In this document: one piece after another, positions 7,954-16,642 of the stretch | Numbering within the stretch: position 1 is the stretch's first letter | How the letters are laid out: each line of letters begins with the position of its first letter | Made by a program: the position numbers and the translations under genes | Notes under the pieces: generated by a model | Database searches by the model: none | The model's input: only the letters and a program-made list of their open reading frames with translations | Told to the model about the DNA's origin: nothing | NCBI GenBank assembly: GCA_030539275.1 | Contig: JAUNSK010000014.1 | Coordinates: 39,934 to 103,933, forward strand | DNA from: Oscillospiraceae bacterium | GTDB taxonomy: Bacteria > Bacillota > Clostridia > Oscillospirales > Ruminococcaceae | Direction: 5' to 3' | Length of the DNA: 64,000 nt

Positions 7954-8828
7954 AAGAATATACAAATGCAATTGAGTTGAGAGATGTAACAAAAAAATAT
8001 GACGGGTTTACTCTTGACCGAATAAGTTTCAATGTTCCTAAGGGCTGTATTATGGGATTTATCGGACAAAACGGAGCGGGCAAGACTACAACGATACGCA
8101 GTCTGCTGCATATTACAAATATAGACGGCGGAGAAATAAAGATGCTTGGACTTGACCATATAGGTGATGAACAGGAGATAAAGGATCGTATATCTGTAGT
8201 ATTAGACGATATACCTTTTCATGAAATGCTTACTGCAAAGGATATCGGCAGGATATTTGAAGGACTGTATACAAGGTGGGACAACAGCGTATATCAGCAG
8301 TATCTTAAACGCTTCGGGCTGCCTGAAAAAAAGAAGACTGGACAGTTTTCCAAGGGCATGAAAATGAAGCTGCAGATAGCATGTGCTCTTTCTCATAATG
8401 CCGAACTTCTTATAATGGATGAGCCGACTGCAGGACTTGATCCGATCATTCGAGATGAAATATTACATATTTTCATGGAATACTTACAGGACGGTGAACG
8501 CAGTATTCTTCTGTCATCCCATATTACTTCTGATCTTGAAAAGATAGCAGACAGCGTGACTTACATCGACAACGGAAAGATCCTGATTTCAGGATATAAG
8601 GACGAGTTACTTGAAAGTCATGGTGTTATCAAGTGCAGCAAAAAAGAACTAAGTAATATAGATTCAACGGATATCATCAGTGTAAGGATAAACGCTTATG
8701 GTGCACAAGCAATGGTCTGGGACCGTCAAGCAGTGCAGTATAAGTACAGCGGTCATATGATCGAACCAACTACTCTTGAAGAGATAATGCTGTTCTATGT
8801 GAACAGGGACAAAAAGGAGTGGTCATAA
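7950..8828 (+). CDS. ABC transporter ATP-binding protein (YtrB-like)
   Basis: A 292-residue ATPase subunit of an ABC-2-type exporter. Walker A is GQNGAGKTT (residues 39-47). The signature is the variant FSKGM (133-137). Walker B with the catalytic Glu is LLIMDEPTAGLD (~153-164), and the switch His is in LLSSHITSD. The C-terminal ~70 residues form the small extra domain seen in this exporter group. ATG 7950 overlaps the regulator stop, and its own stop overlaps the permease start. The substrate is unknown; the YtrA context suggests an antimicrobial or envelope-stress role. Confidence 0.93.
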   Translation: MKEYTNAIELRDVTKKYDGFTLDRISFNVPKGCIMGFIGQNGAGKTTTIRSLLHITNIDGGEIKMLGLDHIGDEQEIKDRISVVLDDIPFHEMLTAKDIGRIFEGLYTRWDNSVYQQYLKRFGLPEKKKTGQFSKGMKMKLQIACALSHNAELLIMDEPTAGLDPIIRDEILHIFMEYLQDGERSILLSSHITSDLEKIADSVTYIDNGKILISGYKDELLESHGVIKCSKKELSNIDSTDIISVRINAYGAQAMVWDRQAVQYKYSGHMIEPTTLEEIMLFYVNRDKKEWS

Positions 8829-9544
8829 TGATGAGTAAATATAAATCTCTCCTTTTCAGGGAACTTCTGATTTCCAGAAAGCACAATATTATTGTTCTTG
8901 TACTGGTGCTTTTGTATGTTGCACTTATTTTTCTGGCGATCAATATGACTGGAGAACAGGATGATTCGCAAAGCGTTATCATGATGCAGTGTATAATTCT
9001 GGCGACTATTACTTCAGTTGTAGCAGCAGAAGATAATGAGGTAGTCAAATCAGATATTAAAACTAAATGGCGCAGCTATTCTTACGCTCTGCCGATAACT
9101 GCACTTGAAAAGACTGTGTCAAGGTTTATTATCAGGGTAGGAATGATATCTATCGGAGCAGTAATCTGTTTCGTATGTACTGCAGTTGTTGACAAATTAT
9201 GCAGTGTGTCTGTATTAGGCAGTGTTATTACTATATATTTTATATCTGTTGCTCTGATGATGCTGTATGATGCTTTATATTCCGGATTTATTCTTCGTGC
9301 CAGAAACGAAAAACAGTACAAAAGATATGCAGCAATAGGAACAGTTATTATCTTCGTTGTGGCTAAGTTTATATCTAACTCAGAATTTAATTTTGATGTT
9401 GATGATAATAATTTACCTGATATTTTAAACTATATAATACATATTTCGGAGTCTCTGTCTTTGTGGGCTGTTCCGGCAATTATAGCAGCACTTGCGGTAA
9501 ACTTTGTGGTTACAATAAAAAGCTATGAGAGGAGAGAAAACTGA
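8828..9544 (+). CDS. ABC-2 type permease subunit
   Basis: A 238-residue integral membrane protein with about six hydrophobic segments and a short charged N-terminus. It is the first of two tandem permeases that would pair with the upstream ATPase. ATG 8828 overlaps the ATPase stop (TAATG) and has AAGGAG nine bases upstream, so I prefer it to the in-frame GTG at 8819. An acidic loop rich in Asp and Asn (around residues 185-200) lies between the last helices. Its stop overlaps the next permease (TGATG). Confidence 0.82.
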   Translation: MMSKYKSLLFRELLISRKHNIIVLVLVLLYVALIFLAINMTGEQDDSQSVIMMQCIILATITSVVAAEDNEVVKSDIKTKWRSYSYALPITALEKTVSRFIIRVGMISIGAVICFVCTAVVDKLCSVSVLGSVITIYFISVALMMLYDALYSGFILRARNEKQYKRYAAIGTVIIFVVAKFISNSEFNFDVDDNNLPDILNYIIHISESLSLWAVPAIIAALAVNFVVTIKSYERREN

Positions 9545-10290
9545 TGACAGGACTTATCTATAATGAATTTAAACAAAACAAGATCTATATATTTCTTATA
9601 ACAGCGGCTGCTGCTTTAGCTGTCATTTTTCCTGTTTTGTTTTATATAACATTTGAAGATAAGTCAATGTACGCAGTTCTTGCCGATCTGACAAAAAATT
9701 CAGGCACTAAACGTGCACCATTTCTTATCCTCGGATTTGTGGCAGCAGGCGCCCTGCAGGGACTCACGATGAAGGGTAATGACAGAAAAACATGGAGTTA
9801 TTTTGTAAGCTCTGTTCCCCAGGGATTCAGAGGCTATATAAGAATTAAGTATGAGATGATCCTTTCTATGAGCCTGCTTATGCTGGTATCCTGCATTTTC
9901 TTTGATGATGTTCTTTGCTCGGTAGTTTATAGTGTGACAGAGCGAGACCTTGCATCTGCAGCCTCTTCGTTTACAATGTTTTTTTACATACAGATCTTAC
10001 TTCGTGCAGCAGAACTTCCTTTTTTAATAAGGTTCGGCTTAAAAACAGGTAGTCTGATCAAAACGATCATCATACTGACAGGTGTTGTTATAATATCTGT
10101 TCTGATGGTATTTAATCCTTGTGACGTGATGATGAGAATATCTGAATTTATCATAAATCAAAATAAACTTGGTGATACAGGAAGGCTTTTACTGTACAGT
10201 TTTCCGTTTGCAGCTGCTGCGGCATATTTTATGTCATATAAGATCTCATGCAAACTGTATATGAAGGGGGCAGAGCATTATGACAAGTAA
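9544..10290 (+). CDS. ABC-2 type permease subunit
   Basis: A 248-residue membrane protein with six predicted spans, similar in layout to the preceding permease (N-terminal span, large loop, then a run of helices). It is the second half of a heterodimeric channel. The segment GLTMKGNDRKTWSYFVSSVPQG matches the ABC-2 permease group in which spans 1 and 2 flank a loop with a -WSYF- motif. The start overlaps the previous stop by four bases, and its end overlaps the CPBP gene by 11 bases. Confidence 0.82.
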   Translation: MTGLIYNEFKQNKIYIFLITAAAALAVIFPVLFYITFEDKSMYAVLADLTKNSGTKRAPFLILGFVAAGALQGLTMKGNDRKTWSYFVSSVPQGFRGYIRIKYEMILSMSLLMLVSCIFFDDVLCSVVYSVTERDLASAASSFTMFFYIQILLRAAELPFLIRFGLKTGSLIKTIIILTGVVIISVLMVFNPCDVMMRISEFIINQNKLGDTGRLLLYSFPFAAAAAYFMSYKISCKLYMKGAEHYDK

Positions 10291-11188
10291 GAAATCTGAG
10301 GCGAAGCGCCTCGTAATTTTCCTGCTGCTTGCTTTTGCACTTGACTGGATTCCTATGATAATATTCAACACGATTTTTGGATATGAACAATGGTTTGAGA
10401 GTGATCATTTTCCGATTTTTGCTGCACTGGTTGGCTACGGACCGGCACTTGCAAATATCATAACCCGAAAGATAACAAAAGAGGGATGGCATAACAGCTT
10501 ACTTCATATAAGGCTGAAGGGTAATATCAGGTATTATGTTGCTGCACTTGTTATTCCTGGTTTATACGGTTTAATTTCAGGAATTCTGATCACAAGCTTA
10601 TATGGCAACTGGGACTTTTCACAGATCGTCAGCCGCTTATCTCTGAAGAGTGACCTGGGCTCCATACTGCTTATATACTCAGGAGGTCCGTTGTTTGTAT
10701 ACAGCACTTTTGGTGAAGAATTTGGCTGGCGCGGTTATATGAATCAGAAAATGGAGCCTCTTCTGGGTACTGCCGGGACATGTATTGCCGGTGGTGTTAT
10801 CTGGGGAATATGGCATGCTCCGCTTACCATTCAGGGACACAATTTTGGATCTGATTATCCCGGATATCCTTATCTTGGCATAATCCTGATGTGTCTTCAC
10901 TGCTTATCTGAAGGAACGATCCTTATGTGGCTGACTAAAAAAACCGGTTCTGTATATCCTGCAGCACTGCTGCATGCAATGAACAACTGCGGGGGAGCAT
11001 TAACTTCAGATCTCCTGACCACAGGAGTACCGGATAATTTTCTGAGTCAGATGAGCCTGGTAAAGCAGTTTTCTGTACAGACAGCCGGTGAGGCTCTCAT
11101 CGCAATGATTTGTCTTATACTGATGATAACTGATGGTAAGAAGAAAAAAGAATGTATAAACTCCGCAGCGGTTTCAGGGCAGGCATAA
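10280..11188 (+). CDS. CPBP-family intramembrane glutamic protease (CAAX/Abi type)
   Basis: A 302-residue multi-span membrane protein. The conserved motif EEFGWR (146-151) supplies the two catalytic Glu and the Arg. Motif 2 is IWHAPLT (His179) and motif 3 is LLHAMNNCGG (His ~233). Family members cleave prenylated or membrane proteins in eukaryotes. In Firmicutes they are often linked to bacteriocin self-immunity. It ends the regulator-ABC operon, overlapping the second permease by 11 bp, which supports a shared defence or export role. A terminator follows 65 bp later. Confidence 0.9.
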   Translation: MTSKKSEAKRLVIFLLLAFALDWIPMIIFNTIFGYEQWFESDHFPIFAALVGYGPALANIITRKITKEGWHNSLLHIRLKGNIRYYVAALVIPGLYGLISGILITSLYGNWDFSQIVSRLSLKSDLGSILLIYSGGPLFVYSTFGEEFGWRGYMNQKMEPLLGTAGTCIAGGVIWGIWHAPLTIQGHNFGSDYPGYPYLGIILMCLHCLSEGTILMWLTKKTGSVYPAALLHAMNNCGGALTSDLLTTGVPDNFLSQMSLVKQFSVQTAGEALIAMICLILMITDGKKKKECINSAAVSGQA

Positions 11189-11253
11189 TAAATGATGATT
11201 GAATTTACAGCTTCCTGTTTACATACTGCAATTTACAGAATATTTAATACACA

Positions 11254-11291
11254 GCAGTCAAGCTGATAAAGTTTGACTGCTTATTTTTTAT
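11254..11291 (+). terminator. Intrinsic terminator of the GntR-ABC-CPBP operon
   Basis: An 11-bp stem (11254-11264 with 11270-11280, one mismatch), then a T-rich tract. Confidence 0.75.
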
Positions 11292-11423
11292 CCGCAAGGG
11301 AGATTGAATTATGAAATATATCAGCACCCCCCGCATGCAGGGATATAATCTCTGAGGTGAGGGTTAAAATTTCTTTATTAAAATAAAAAACTGATATTAT
11401 ATTCCATAATCAAAAAAATATGG

Positions 11424-11575
11424 TATAATAGAACTATTGAACAACGATTAAGCACAGCTTAATTTAATTACATATGAACTAAAGGTTAAGATAACACTGG
11501 AAATAACAGCACCGGTCAGGCGGTGATTATAATGGCAGAAAACCGCCGGTTCAAGATCTGAAAAGGAGATAATGA
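11424..11575 (+). promoter_or_regulatory. Promoter (-10) and long leader of the first GNAT gene
   Basis: TATAAT at 11424-11429 has no good -35 partner. A ~140-nt leader follows. It holds a 9-residue frame (ATG 11532 to TGA 11559) whose start lies in the loop of a hairpin formed by GGCGGT (11519-11524) and ACCGCC (11542-11547). AAAAGGAG and the GNAT start come right after. This could be a leader peptide or chance. Confidence 0.35.
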
Positions 11576-12532
11576 ATGAAAGTAATTGATTTTAAAAAAG
11601 AACATATTAAAGAGGCTGAAATGTTAGCCTGTTCAGATTATGATGAACAAAGAATGTACGTCGCACCTTTGCCGATACATAACACTGGAATTAATTTAAC
11701 GTCGTTTGCCGACAACAATTTTAGTGTTGCAGCAATTGATGAAAATAAATTAGTTGGTTTCTTATGCAGCTTTCCTCCATTTGAACATGCTTTTGGATCA
11801 ACGGATATAACAGGTGTTTTTTCACCAATGGGAGCTAATGCTGCAGTTAAAGAAAACAGGGAAAAAATTTATGACATAATGTATCAGACCGCTGCAGAAA
11901 AATGGGTAAAAGCAGGAGCATTATCTCATGCAGTCTGTATACCAGCCCATGATCTGAAATTACAGCGCGAATTCTATAGATTGGGATTTGGACTGCGTTG
12001 TATGGATGCGATAAGAAAAACGGACAATATTGAGTGTGCAGATATATCCGGATATGATTTTGTTGAGATACCTATATCAGATTATCAGAAAATCTATTCT
12101 TTATATACAGATCTGTGCAGACATTATCAGAAGAGCCCGTTCTTTATGAATCGCGCAAATAAAACGAAAGAAGAATTCATAACATCTGCAAAAGAGAGCG
12201 ATTCAAGATTATTTGCAGCTTTCCACAAAGGAGAGATATGCGCATATTTTGAATCAGCAAAAGCAGGGGAGACATATATATGTAATTCACCAAACTATAT
12301 TCATATATGCGGTGCATATTGCTTACCTCAATACCGGGGAAAAGGAATTGTACAGAATTTACTTGATTATATGATCACAGCACTGAGGAACGACGGTTAT
12401 ACTTTGCTTGGAGTAGATTTTGAAAGCATCAATCCAACTGCGTATGGTTTCTGGACAAAATATTTTACACCATATACTCATAGTGTAGTAAGAAGAATAG
12501 ATGAACATATCTTAAATGGATCAAAAATGTAA
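11576..12532 (+). CDS. GNAT-family N-acetyltransferase, tandem-domain type
   Basis: A 318-residue protein with two acetyltransferase-like halves. The N-terminal half (residues ~1-150) has weak GNAT features (AAIDENKLVGFLCSFPP, REFYRLGFGLR) and no clear acetyl-CoA loop. The C-terminal half has the motif A segment YCLPQYRGKGIVQNLLDYMI, where QYRGKG is the acetyl-CoA pyrophosphate loop, and ends with GFWTKYFTPYTHSVVRRID. The substrate is unknown. AAGGAG precedes ATG 11576. It begins a run of three GNAT genes, probably expressed in series. Confidence 0.82.
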   Translation: MKVIDFKKEHIKEAEMLACSDYDEQRMYVAPLPIHNTGINLTSFADNNFSVAAIDENKLVGFLCSFPPFEHAFGSTDITGVFSPMGANAAVKENREKIYDIMYQTAAEKWVKAGALSHAVCIPAHDLKLQREFYRLGFGLRCMDAIRKTDNIECADISGYDFVEIPISDYQKIYSLYTDLCRHYQKSPFFMNRANKTKEEFITSAKESDSRLFAAFHKGEICAYFESAKAGETYICNSPNYIHICGAYCLPQYRGKGIVQNLLDYMITALRNDGYTLLGVDFESINPTAYGFWTKYFTPYTHSVVRRIDEHILNGSKM

Positions 12533-12601
12533 GACTTATTGCGGCTGCTTGTTAGCAGAGATTAAGTACTTCATCTGATATTAATTTATGGAGGATTTTT
12601 A

Positions 12602-13150
12602 ATGTCAATAATATTTACTACTGAAAGATTAACCATAAGAAAATTTGAACCGGATGATTATAATGATCTGGCTGATATTCTTACAGATAAAGCTGTTACA
12701 TATTTTGAACCTTATGAAACTTTTACGAGAGAAGCATGTATTCAGGAGGCCATAGATTTCTCTGAAAGCGAAGAATTTTTTGCAGTTGTTCTCTCAGATA
12801 AGGTTATAGGAAAAATATATATTTCTCAGAGAAAGTACGGCAGTTATGAGATCGGGTATACTTTTAACGCTGAATATCAGGGCATGGGATATGCTTACGA
12901 GAGTGTAAAAGGCATGATAAAGTACGCATTCAACGACATGAAGATAAGACGTATTTTTGCAGAGATCAATACCCGAAACTTTAAATCAGTCAATTTAGCA
13001 CAGCGACTCGGGCTGAGAAAAGAAGCAGAACATATAGAAGTATGTCCAAGAAAAGAAGACAGCAGCATTTATGACAGTTTTTATGTTTATGCTTTACTCA
13101 GAAAAGAATTCGAAAAACTTCAAGGAGACAATAACCATGGACGTAATTAA
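12602..13150 (+). CDS. GNAT-family N-acetyltransferase (RimJ/RimL-like)
   Basis: A 182-residue protein of the ribosomal-protein-alanine acetyltransferase-like branch. The start TTERLTIRKFEPDDYNDL is the classic beta1/alpha1 of this group. Motif A is EIGYTFNAEYQGMGYAYESVKGM, with QGMGYA as the acetyl-CoA loop. Motif B includes NTRNFKSVNLAQRLGLRKE. Many members acetylate small molecules rather than ribosomal proteins, so the substrate is left open. TGGAGG precedes ATG 12602. The 3' end overlaps the next GNAT gene by 14 bp. Confidence 0.88.
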   Translation: MSIIFTTERLTIRKFEPDDYNDLADILTDKAVTYFEPYETFTREACIQEAIDFSESEEFFAVVLSDKVIGKIYISQRKYGSYEIGYTFNAEYQGMGYAYESVKGMIKYAFNDMKIRRIFAEINTRNFKSVNLAQRLGLRKEAEHIEVCPRKEDSSIYDSFYVYALLRKEFEKLQGDNNHGRN

Positions 13151-13577
13151 AGTAGTTAGCGACAAAAAGAAATATCTTGATCTGCTCCTGTTGGCTGATG
13201 AGCAGGAAGATATGATAGACAAATACCTTGAGAGAGGTGAAATGTTTGTATTAAATGATAACGGTGTGAAGGCAGAGTGCGTAGTAACAAAAGAAGCTGA
13301 TAACGTATATGAACTTAAGAACATTGCAGTAATGCCTGAATATCAGCGCATGGGTTACGGAAAGCTTCTTATAGAATACGTTTTTAACTTCTATACGGAC
13401 TGCAGTCAGATGCTTGTCGGTACAGGTGATGTACCATCAGCGCTTTCGTTTTATACAAACTGTGGTTTTACTGAATCTCATAGGAAAAAGAATTTTTTTA
13501 TAGATAATTACGACCATCCTATGTATGAGGATGATATACAGCTGGTTGATATGGTGTATCTGAAAAGAGATCGATAA
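13137..13577 (+). CDS. GNAT-family N-acetyltransferase
   Basis: A 146-residue single-domain acetyltransferase. Motif A is LKNIAVMPEYQRMGYGKLLIEYVFNFY, with QRMGYG binding acetyl-CoA. The later segment SALSFYTNCGFTESHR is the usual motif B, with Tyr before the C-terminal strand. ATG 13137 is chosen because CAAGGAGA lies eight bases upstream; an earlier in-frame ATG at 13071 lies inside the preceding gene and has no such box. The overlap with that gene implies translational coupling. Confidence 0.85.
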   Translation: MDVIKVVSDKKKYLDLLLLADEQEDMIDKYLERGEMFVLNDNGVKAECVVTKEADNVYELKNIAVMPEYQRMGYGKLLIEYVFNFYTDCSQMLVGTGDVPSALSFYTNCGFTESHRKKNFFIDNYDHPMYEDDIQLVDMVYLKRDR

Positions 13578-13741
13578 GATCTGCAGTAACTGAATACCTT
13601 AAAATCTTCAGCACTATAAATTCCCGGGAAGAATACGATCGTATTGTAGATAATACTGCCTCAATAACCGGTGACAGAACACTTGCCACTGAATGTCTGT
13701 GCTTTATTTCTGAGATCTGTGCGCAGCAGGCTTTTGAGTAA
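13550..13741 (+). pseudogene. C-terminal protein fragment without a start
   Basis: A 63-codon frame runs from just after TGA 13547 to TAA 13739, partly overlapping the end of the GNAT gene in another frame. It reads as normal helical protein (for example AVTEYLKIFSTINSREEYDR and CLCFISEICAQQAFE), but it has no start codon or ribosome binding site. I take it to be the tail of a gene lost by deletion. Confidence 0.3.
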
Positions 13742-13774
13742 AACATAATTTAATTAATAGGAGGTATCAGTCAA

Positions 13775-14263
13775 ATGCAGAATATAAGAATCATTGAATT
13801 ACCAGTAATAAAGGCCGCATATTCCGGTCTTGTTCAGGGTGGGAGCAAGGAATTTCTTGAATTTAACCAGTGGTTCAGCAAGTTTCATGCTAACTTAAAA
13901 TATGAACTTTTTCCACGTGACTTTCTGCGGTATAATGAACGCCTGAATGGCTTTGAGTGGTATTATGCTCTGCCTTGTGATCTATCAAAAAAGGACTGCG
14001 GCGGTTATGATATTGTAGATCTGCCTGCTGGTCTGTGTGCTGTTTCGTCCTGTTTAGATGGTGATATGGATCAGGCGAAAGATTGGCTTGACACACGCTC
14101 CATGCTTATTGAATGGGTAAATCAAAACGATCACTTTGATCTGTATCAAAACGCTCAGGACAAACCTGAACGCTATCCTATGTTCACAATTACATCGCCA
14201 CATCGGTTTTATCAGCAGAAAATTTCTATCGAGGATTTTTATTTACCGATAGTTGAAAGATAA
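13775..14263 (+). CDS. GyrI-like small-molecule-binding protein
   Basis: A 162-residue protein resembling the stand-alone GyrI-like/AraC effector-binding domain (SHS2 fold). Supporting features are the strand RIIELPVIKAAYSG, the central FEWYYALPCDLSK-type core, the segment YDIVDLPAGLCAVSSCLDGD, and the C-terminal RYPMFTITSPHRFYQQK. Such domains bind amphipathic drugs or, in some cases, hydrolyse cyclopropanoid toxins. There is no DNA-binding domain. AGGAGG precedes ATG 13775. The upstream sequence holds only the fragment at 13550. Confidence 0.72.
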   Translation: MQNIRIIELPVIKAAYSGLVQGGSKEFLEFNQWFSKFHANLKYELFPRDFLRYNERLNGFEWYYALPCDLSKKDCGGYDIVDLPAGLCAVSSCLDGDMDQAKDWLDTRSMLIEWVNQNDHFDLYQNAQDKPERYPMFTITSPHRFYQQKISIEDFYLPIVER

Positions 14264-14404
14264 ATCAATGGATTACAGTAAGTTTGTATGAAATACTGTA
14301 TCAGGACATACTGTGTGGCAATAAAGATATCCGCAGACGAATAAATCAGGTAACAAAAATGACTTACCATAACATTCGGTGATATAAAAAGCATGGAGGG
14401 GATT

Positions 14405-14800
14405 ATGAAAAAATTTAAATTTTTTGTGATAATTCTGACTGTTTTATCTTTAATTATGAGTATTTATAATGTAATTGACGGAGTTCGCAAGAGGGACTGG
14501 TTCGTTACAACCGCAACGATTGACCGTATAGGATTACCTGATGGCGCAGTGTTTGGTACATATAAAGATCAAAAAGGCATTGTTCATTCTGAGGAACTAT
14601 TTCTAGGCACTTTTCTTCAGGGATATAAGATAGAATCCAGGAAGTATATCGGAGAAAAAGTAAAAATTATTTATGAACCTCAGACAGGCAAAATATTAAA
14701 TTATTACAAAATAATCTTTTATCGTTGGATTTCAGGTATTCTGTTGGTAGTTTCAGTTTTATTGATAATATTTATTAACAAGAAAAGAGATGGCAAATAA
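14405..14800 (+). CDS. DUF3592-like membrane protein
   Basis: A 131-residue protein with a transmembrane segment at each end (residues ~4-22 and ~103-123) and an extracytoplasmic beta-rich domain between them. The pattern TATIDRIGLP, YKDQKGIVHSEELFLG and GEKVKIIYEPQTGKI is that of DUF3592. Function is unknown. ATG 14405 is preferred to ATG 14393 because GGAGGGG lies just ahead of it and would overlap the upstream start. A second protein of similar layout is encoded at 50154 on the other strand. Confidence 0.68.
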   Translation: MKKFKFFVIILTVLSLIMSIYNVIDGVRKRDWFVTTATIDRIGLPDGAVFGTYKDQKGIVHSEELFLGTFLQGYKIESRKYIGEKVKIIYEPQTGKILNYYKIIFYRWISGILLVVSVLLIIFINKKRDGK

Positions 14801-14915
14801 TAAATGCTGTTTACCAATTAATATTGTCTGGATTTTTAATGATTAAAAGCATTAACACAGTTAGTTTATCTGAACCAGGCAGATATGGCTTCAGCTCTGC
14901 TTTTGTGGTTTGAAA

Positions 14916-14958
14916 TGAAAAAGTCGTATTCGAATATTCTGCGAATACGACTTTTTCA
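14916..14958. terminator. Bidirectional intrinsic terminator
   Basis: A perfect 17-bp stem (14916-14932 with 14942-14958), a 9-nt loop, A-run on one side and T-run on the other. It separates the convergent genes ending at 14800 and 15008. Confidence 0.85.
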
Positions 14959-15007
14959 TATGTTAGCTGATATAACAATTGTAATTCAATAGTTTGAAAA
15001 TTTTTAC

Positions 15008-15412
15008 TCATTTTAGAGGCAATTGCCCTTGAGCTATTGCAATTGCAACTTTATAAAAAGATTTCACGCTGTCTTCGCTGCCGTTTTTAATTCTTTTTAA
15101 TACTTTCGAAAGGGGATACATTTTCCTGTCATCTTTTTTTAAGCAGGGTTCAGTTTCTTCAAATTCCCACCTGTATCCACATTCAGAAAGCTTGTTATCA
15201 AGCAAAACCTGACCGAGATATATTCCTAAGGAAACAGCAATTTCTTCAGCACCTTGATCATTTAGCTTTTTGCTTTCATAATCTCTATGTACAATTTCAA
15301 GAATATTTTCCAAATCATCAATATCCTCAGGTTTATAAGAAAAATTCTTTTCAAATTGCTGAGCGAATTTTACTGCACCCTCGCAGTAAGGCTTTAAACC
15401 ATATGTATCCAT
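15008..15412 (-). CDS. Hypothetical protein (DUF3806-like)
   Basis: A 134-residue acidic soluble protein. The segment EIAVSLGIYLGQVLLDN followed by GYRWEFEETEP and the C-terminal MYPLSKVLKRIKNGSEDSVKSFYKVA resemble the DUF3806 family of small proteins, often found near toxin/immunity loci. I am not certain of the assignment. GAGGTG precedes its ATG (complement of 15410-15412). It is transcribed away from the ABC/two-component module and is flanked by the bidirectional terminator. Confidence 0.55.
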   Translation of the reverse strand: MDTYGLKPYCEGAVKFAQQFEKNFSYKPEDIDDLENILEIVHRDYESKKLNDQGAEEIAVSLGIYLGQVLLDNKLSECGYRWEFEETEPCLKKDDRKMYPLSKVLKRIKNGSEDSVKSFYKVAIAIAQGQLPLK

Positions 15413-15723
15413 AATTACACCTCATTTATATTTCTATGATTACGCATATTATACCAATAATTTTCATTCGTGTCAACCAGACAAAAGGTGTCATCATGAT
15501 ATTTATGCTTATACTTAAATATTTACCTGCGTATCACGTACCCTTCGTGTAAGATATGAAGATATTGTGTTATATTTATTTGTAAAATATATTTATATAT
15601 GGTATCATAAAAGATATTGCATAATTTTTAGTAAATATATAATCATATTATTCCTAAAAAGAAAATAATCCTCTGATTATAATAGCCAGATTCGCAAACC
15701 AGATCCTCTGCATATATAAACGA

Positions 15724-15767
15724 GATAAGAATCTGATAAGAATTTGATATTACTCTGATAAAGAACT
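15724..15767 (+). promoter_or_regulatory. Four tandem 11-bp repeats: probable OmpR-family regulator site
   Basis: Four consecutive 11-mers beginning GATA occupy 15724-15734, 15735-15745, 15746-15756 and 15757-15767 (consensus GATAAGAAYCT). OmpR/PhoB-type regulators bind such one-turn direct repeats as tandem dimers. The block ends where a -35 box would stand for the -10 at 15784, so binding should activate. The likely binder is the response regulator encoded at 21128. Confidence 0.7.
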
Positions 15768-15783
15768 GCTGTTACAAATAATG

Positions 15784-15789
15784 TATAAT
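15784..15789 (+). promoter_or_regulatory. -10 box of the ABC/two-component module
   Basis: TATAAT with no recognisable -35; position 15761-15766 reads AAGAAC and lies within the last 11-bp repeat. This is the layout of an activator-dependent promoter. About 80 nt of leader precede the ATPase start. Confidence 0.65.
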
Positions 15790-15878
15790 AGAATTACAGA
15801 CATAAGATATCTGTAAATTTATACTGCAGCCTAAAAAAAATAATATCACAATGCTGCAGAAAAAAGGAGTGTATACAT

Positions 15879-16637
15879 ATGAATTCTATCCTACGTACTG
15901 AAAAGTTATGCAAGTCCTTTTCTAACGGAGGCGTACAGCAGCATGTAATAAAAAATCTTGATATTGAGATAAAAGAGAAGGATTTTACTGTAATTATGGG
16001 TGCTTCAGGCTCCGGAAAATCTACTCTTCTGTACGCTTTGTCAGGTATGGATAAGCCAACACTGGGTAAGGTGTTCTTTGGAAATGAAGATATTTCAGAT
16101 TATTCAAATGATCAGCTTGCAGTATTCAGAAGAAAGAACTGCGGTTTTGTTTTTCAGAGTATTTATCTTCTTGAAAATATGAATATCTTTGATAATATCC
16201 TGACAGGAGCTCTGGTAGCTCAGAAAAATTCTGCAGAGCTTATAAAAAAGACTGAGGAACTGCTGAAAAAAGTCGGAATCAAAGAAGATGTGTGGAACAA
16301 ATATCCTAACCAGCTTTCCGGCGGTGAATGTCAGAGAGTAGGTATTGTAAGAGCGGTTATCAATGAACCGAAGATCCTTTTTGCTGACGAACCCACAGGA
16401 AGTCTGAACTCATCATCAAGCAGTGACGTGATGGATATTTTCACTGAGTTAAACAGAAGGGGACAGAGTATAGTTTTGATCACCCATGATCTTAAAACTG
16501 CTCTGAGGGGAAACCGTGTCATATATATAAGAGACGGAAGCAGTGTCGGAGAGTATGAGATGCCACACTACGGCACTGATGATATCAGGAAACGCAGAGA
16601 CGGTCTGCAGAGCTTTCTTGACTCAATGGGATGGTGA
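15879..16637 (+). CDS. ABC transporter ATP-binding protein (MacB/BceA type)
   Basis: A 252-residue ATPase of the mechanotransmission-type ABC family (MacB/LolD/BceA). Walker A is GASGSGKST (41-49), the signature LSGGE (146-150), Walker B with catalytic Glu ILFADEPTG (167-174), and the switch His is in LITHDLKT. The query-length spacing QSIYLLENMNIFDNI is typical of this branch. Its partner is the FtsX permease that follows. With a two-component system in the same run, this is like BceAB-type peptide-antibiotic detoxification. AAGGAG precedes ATG 15879. The 3' end is within a few bases of the permease start. Confidence 0.93.
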   Translation: MNSILRTEKLCKSFSNGGVQQHVIKNLDIEIKEKDFTVIMGASGSGKSTLLYALSGMDKPTLGKVFFGNEDISDYSNDQLAVFRRKNCGFVFQSIYLLENMNIFDNILTGALVAQKNSAELIKKTEELLKKVGIKEDVWNKYPNQLSGGECQRVGIVRAVINEPKILFADEPTGSLNSSSSSDVMDIFTELNRRGQSIVLITHDLKTALRGNRVIYIRDGSSVGEYEMPHYGTDDIRKRRDGLQSFLDSMGW

Positions 16638-16642
16638 TTAAT

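Noticed and set aside
11311-11355. 14-codon frame MKYISTPRMQGYNL with a good ribosome binding site
   Set aside because: The first six residues resemble threonine synthase, but that is too short to claim a thrC remnant, and it stops at once.
14811-15011. 66-codon minus-strand frame
   Set aside because: It runs through the bidirectional terminator at 14916-14958 and has no ribosome binding site.
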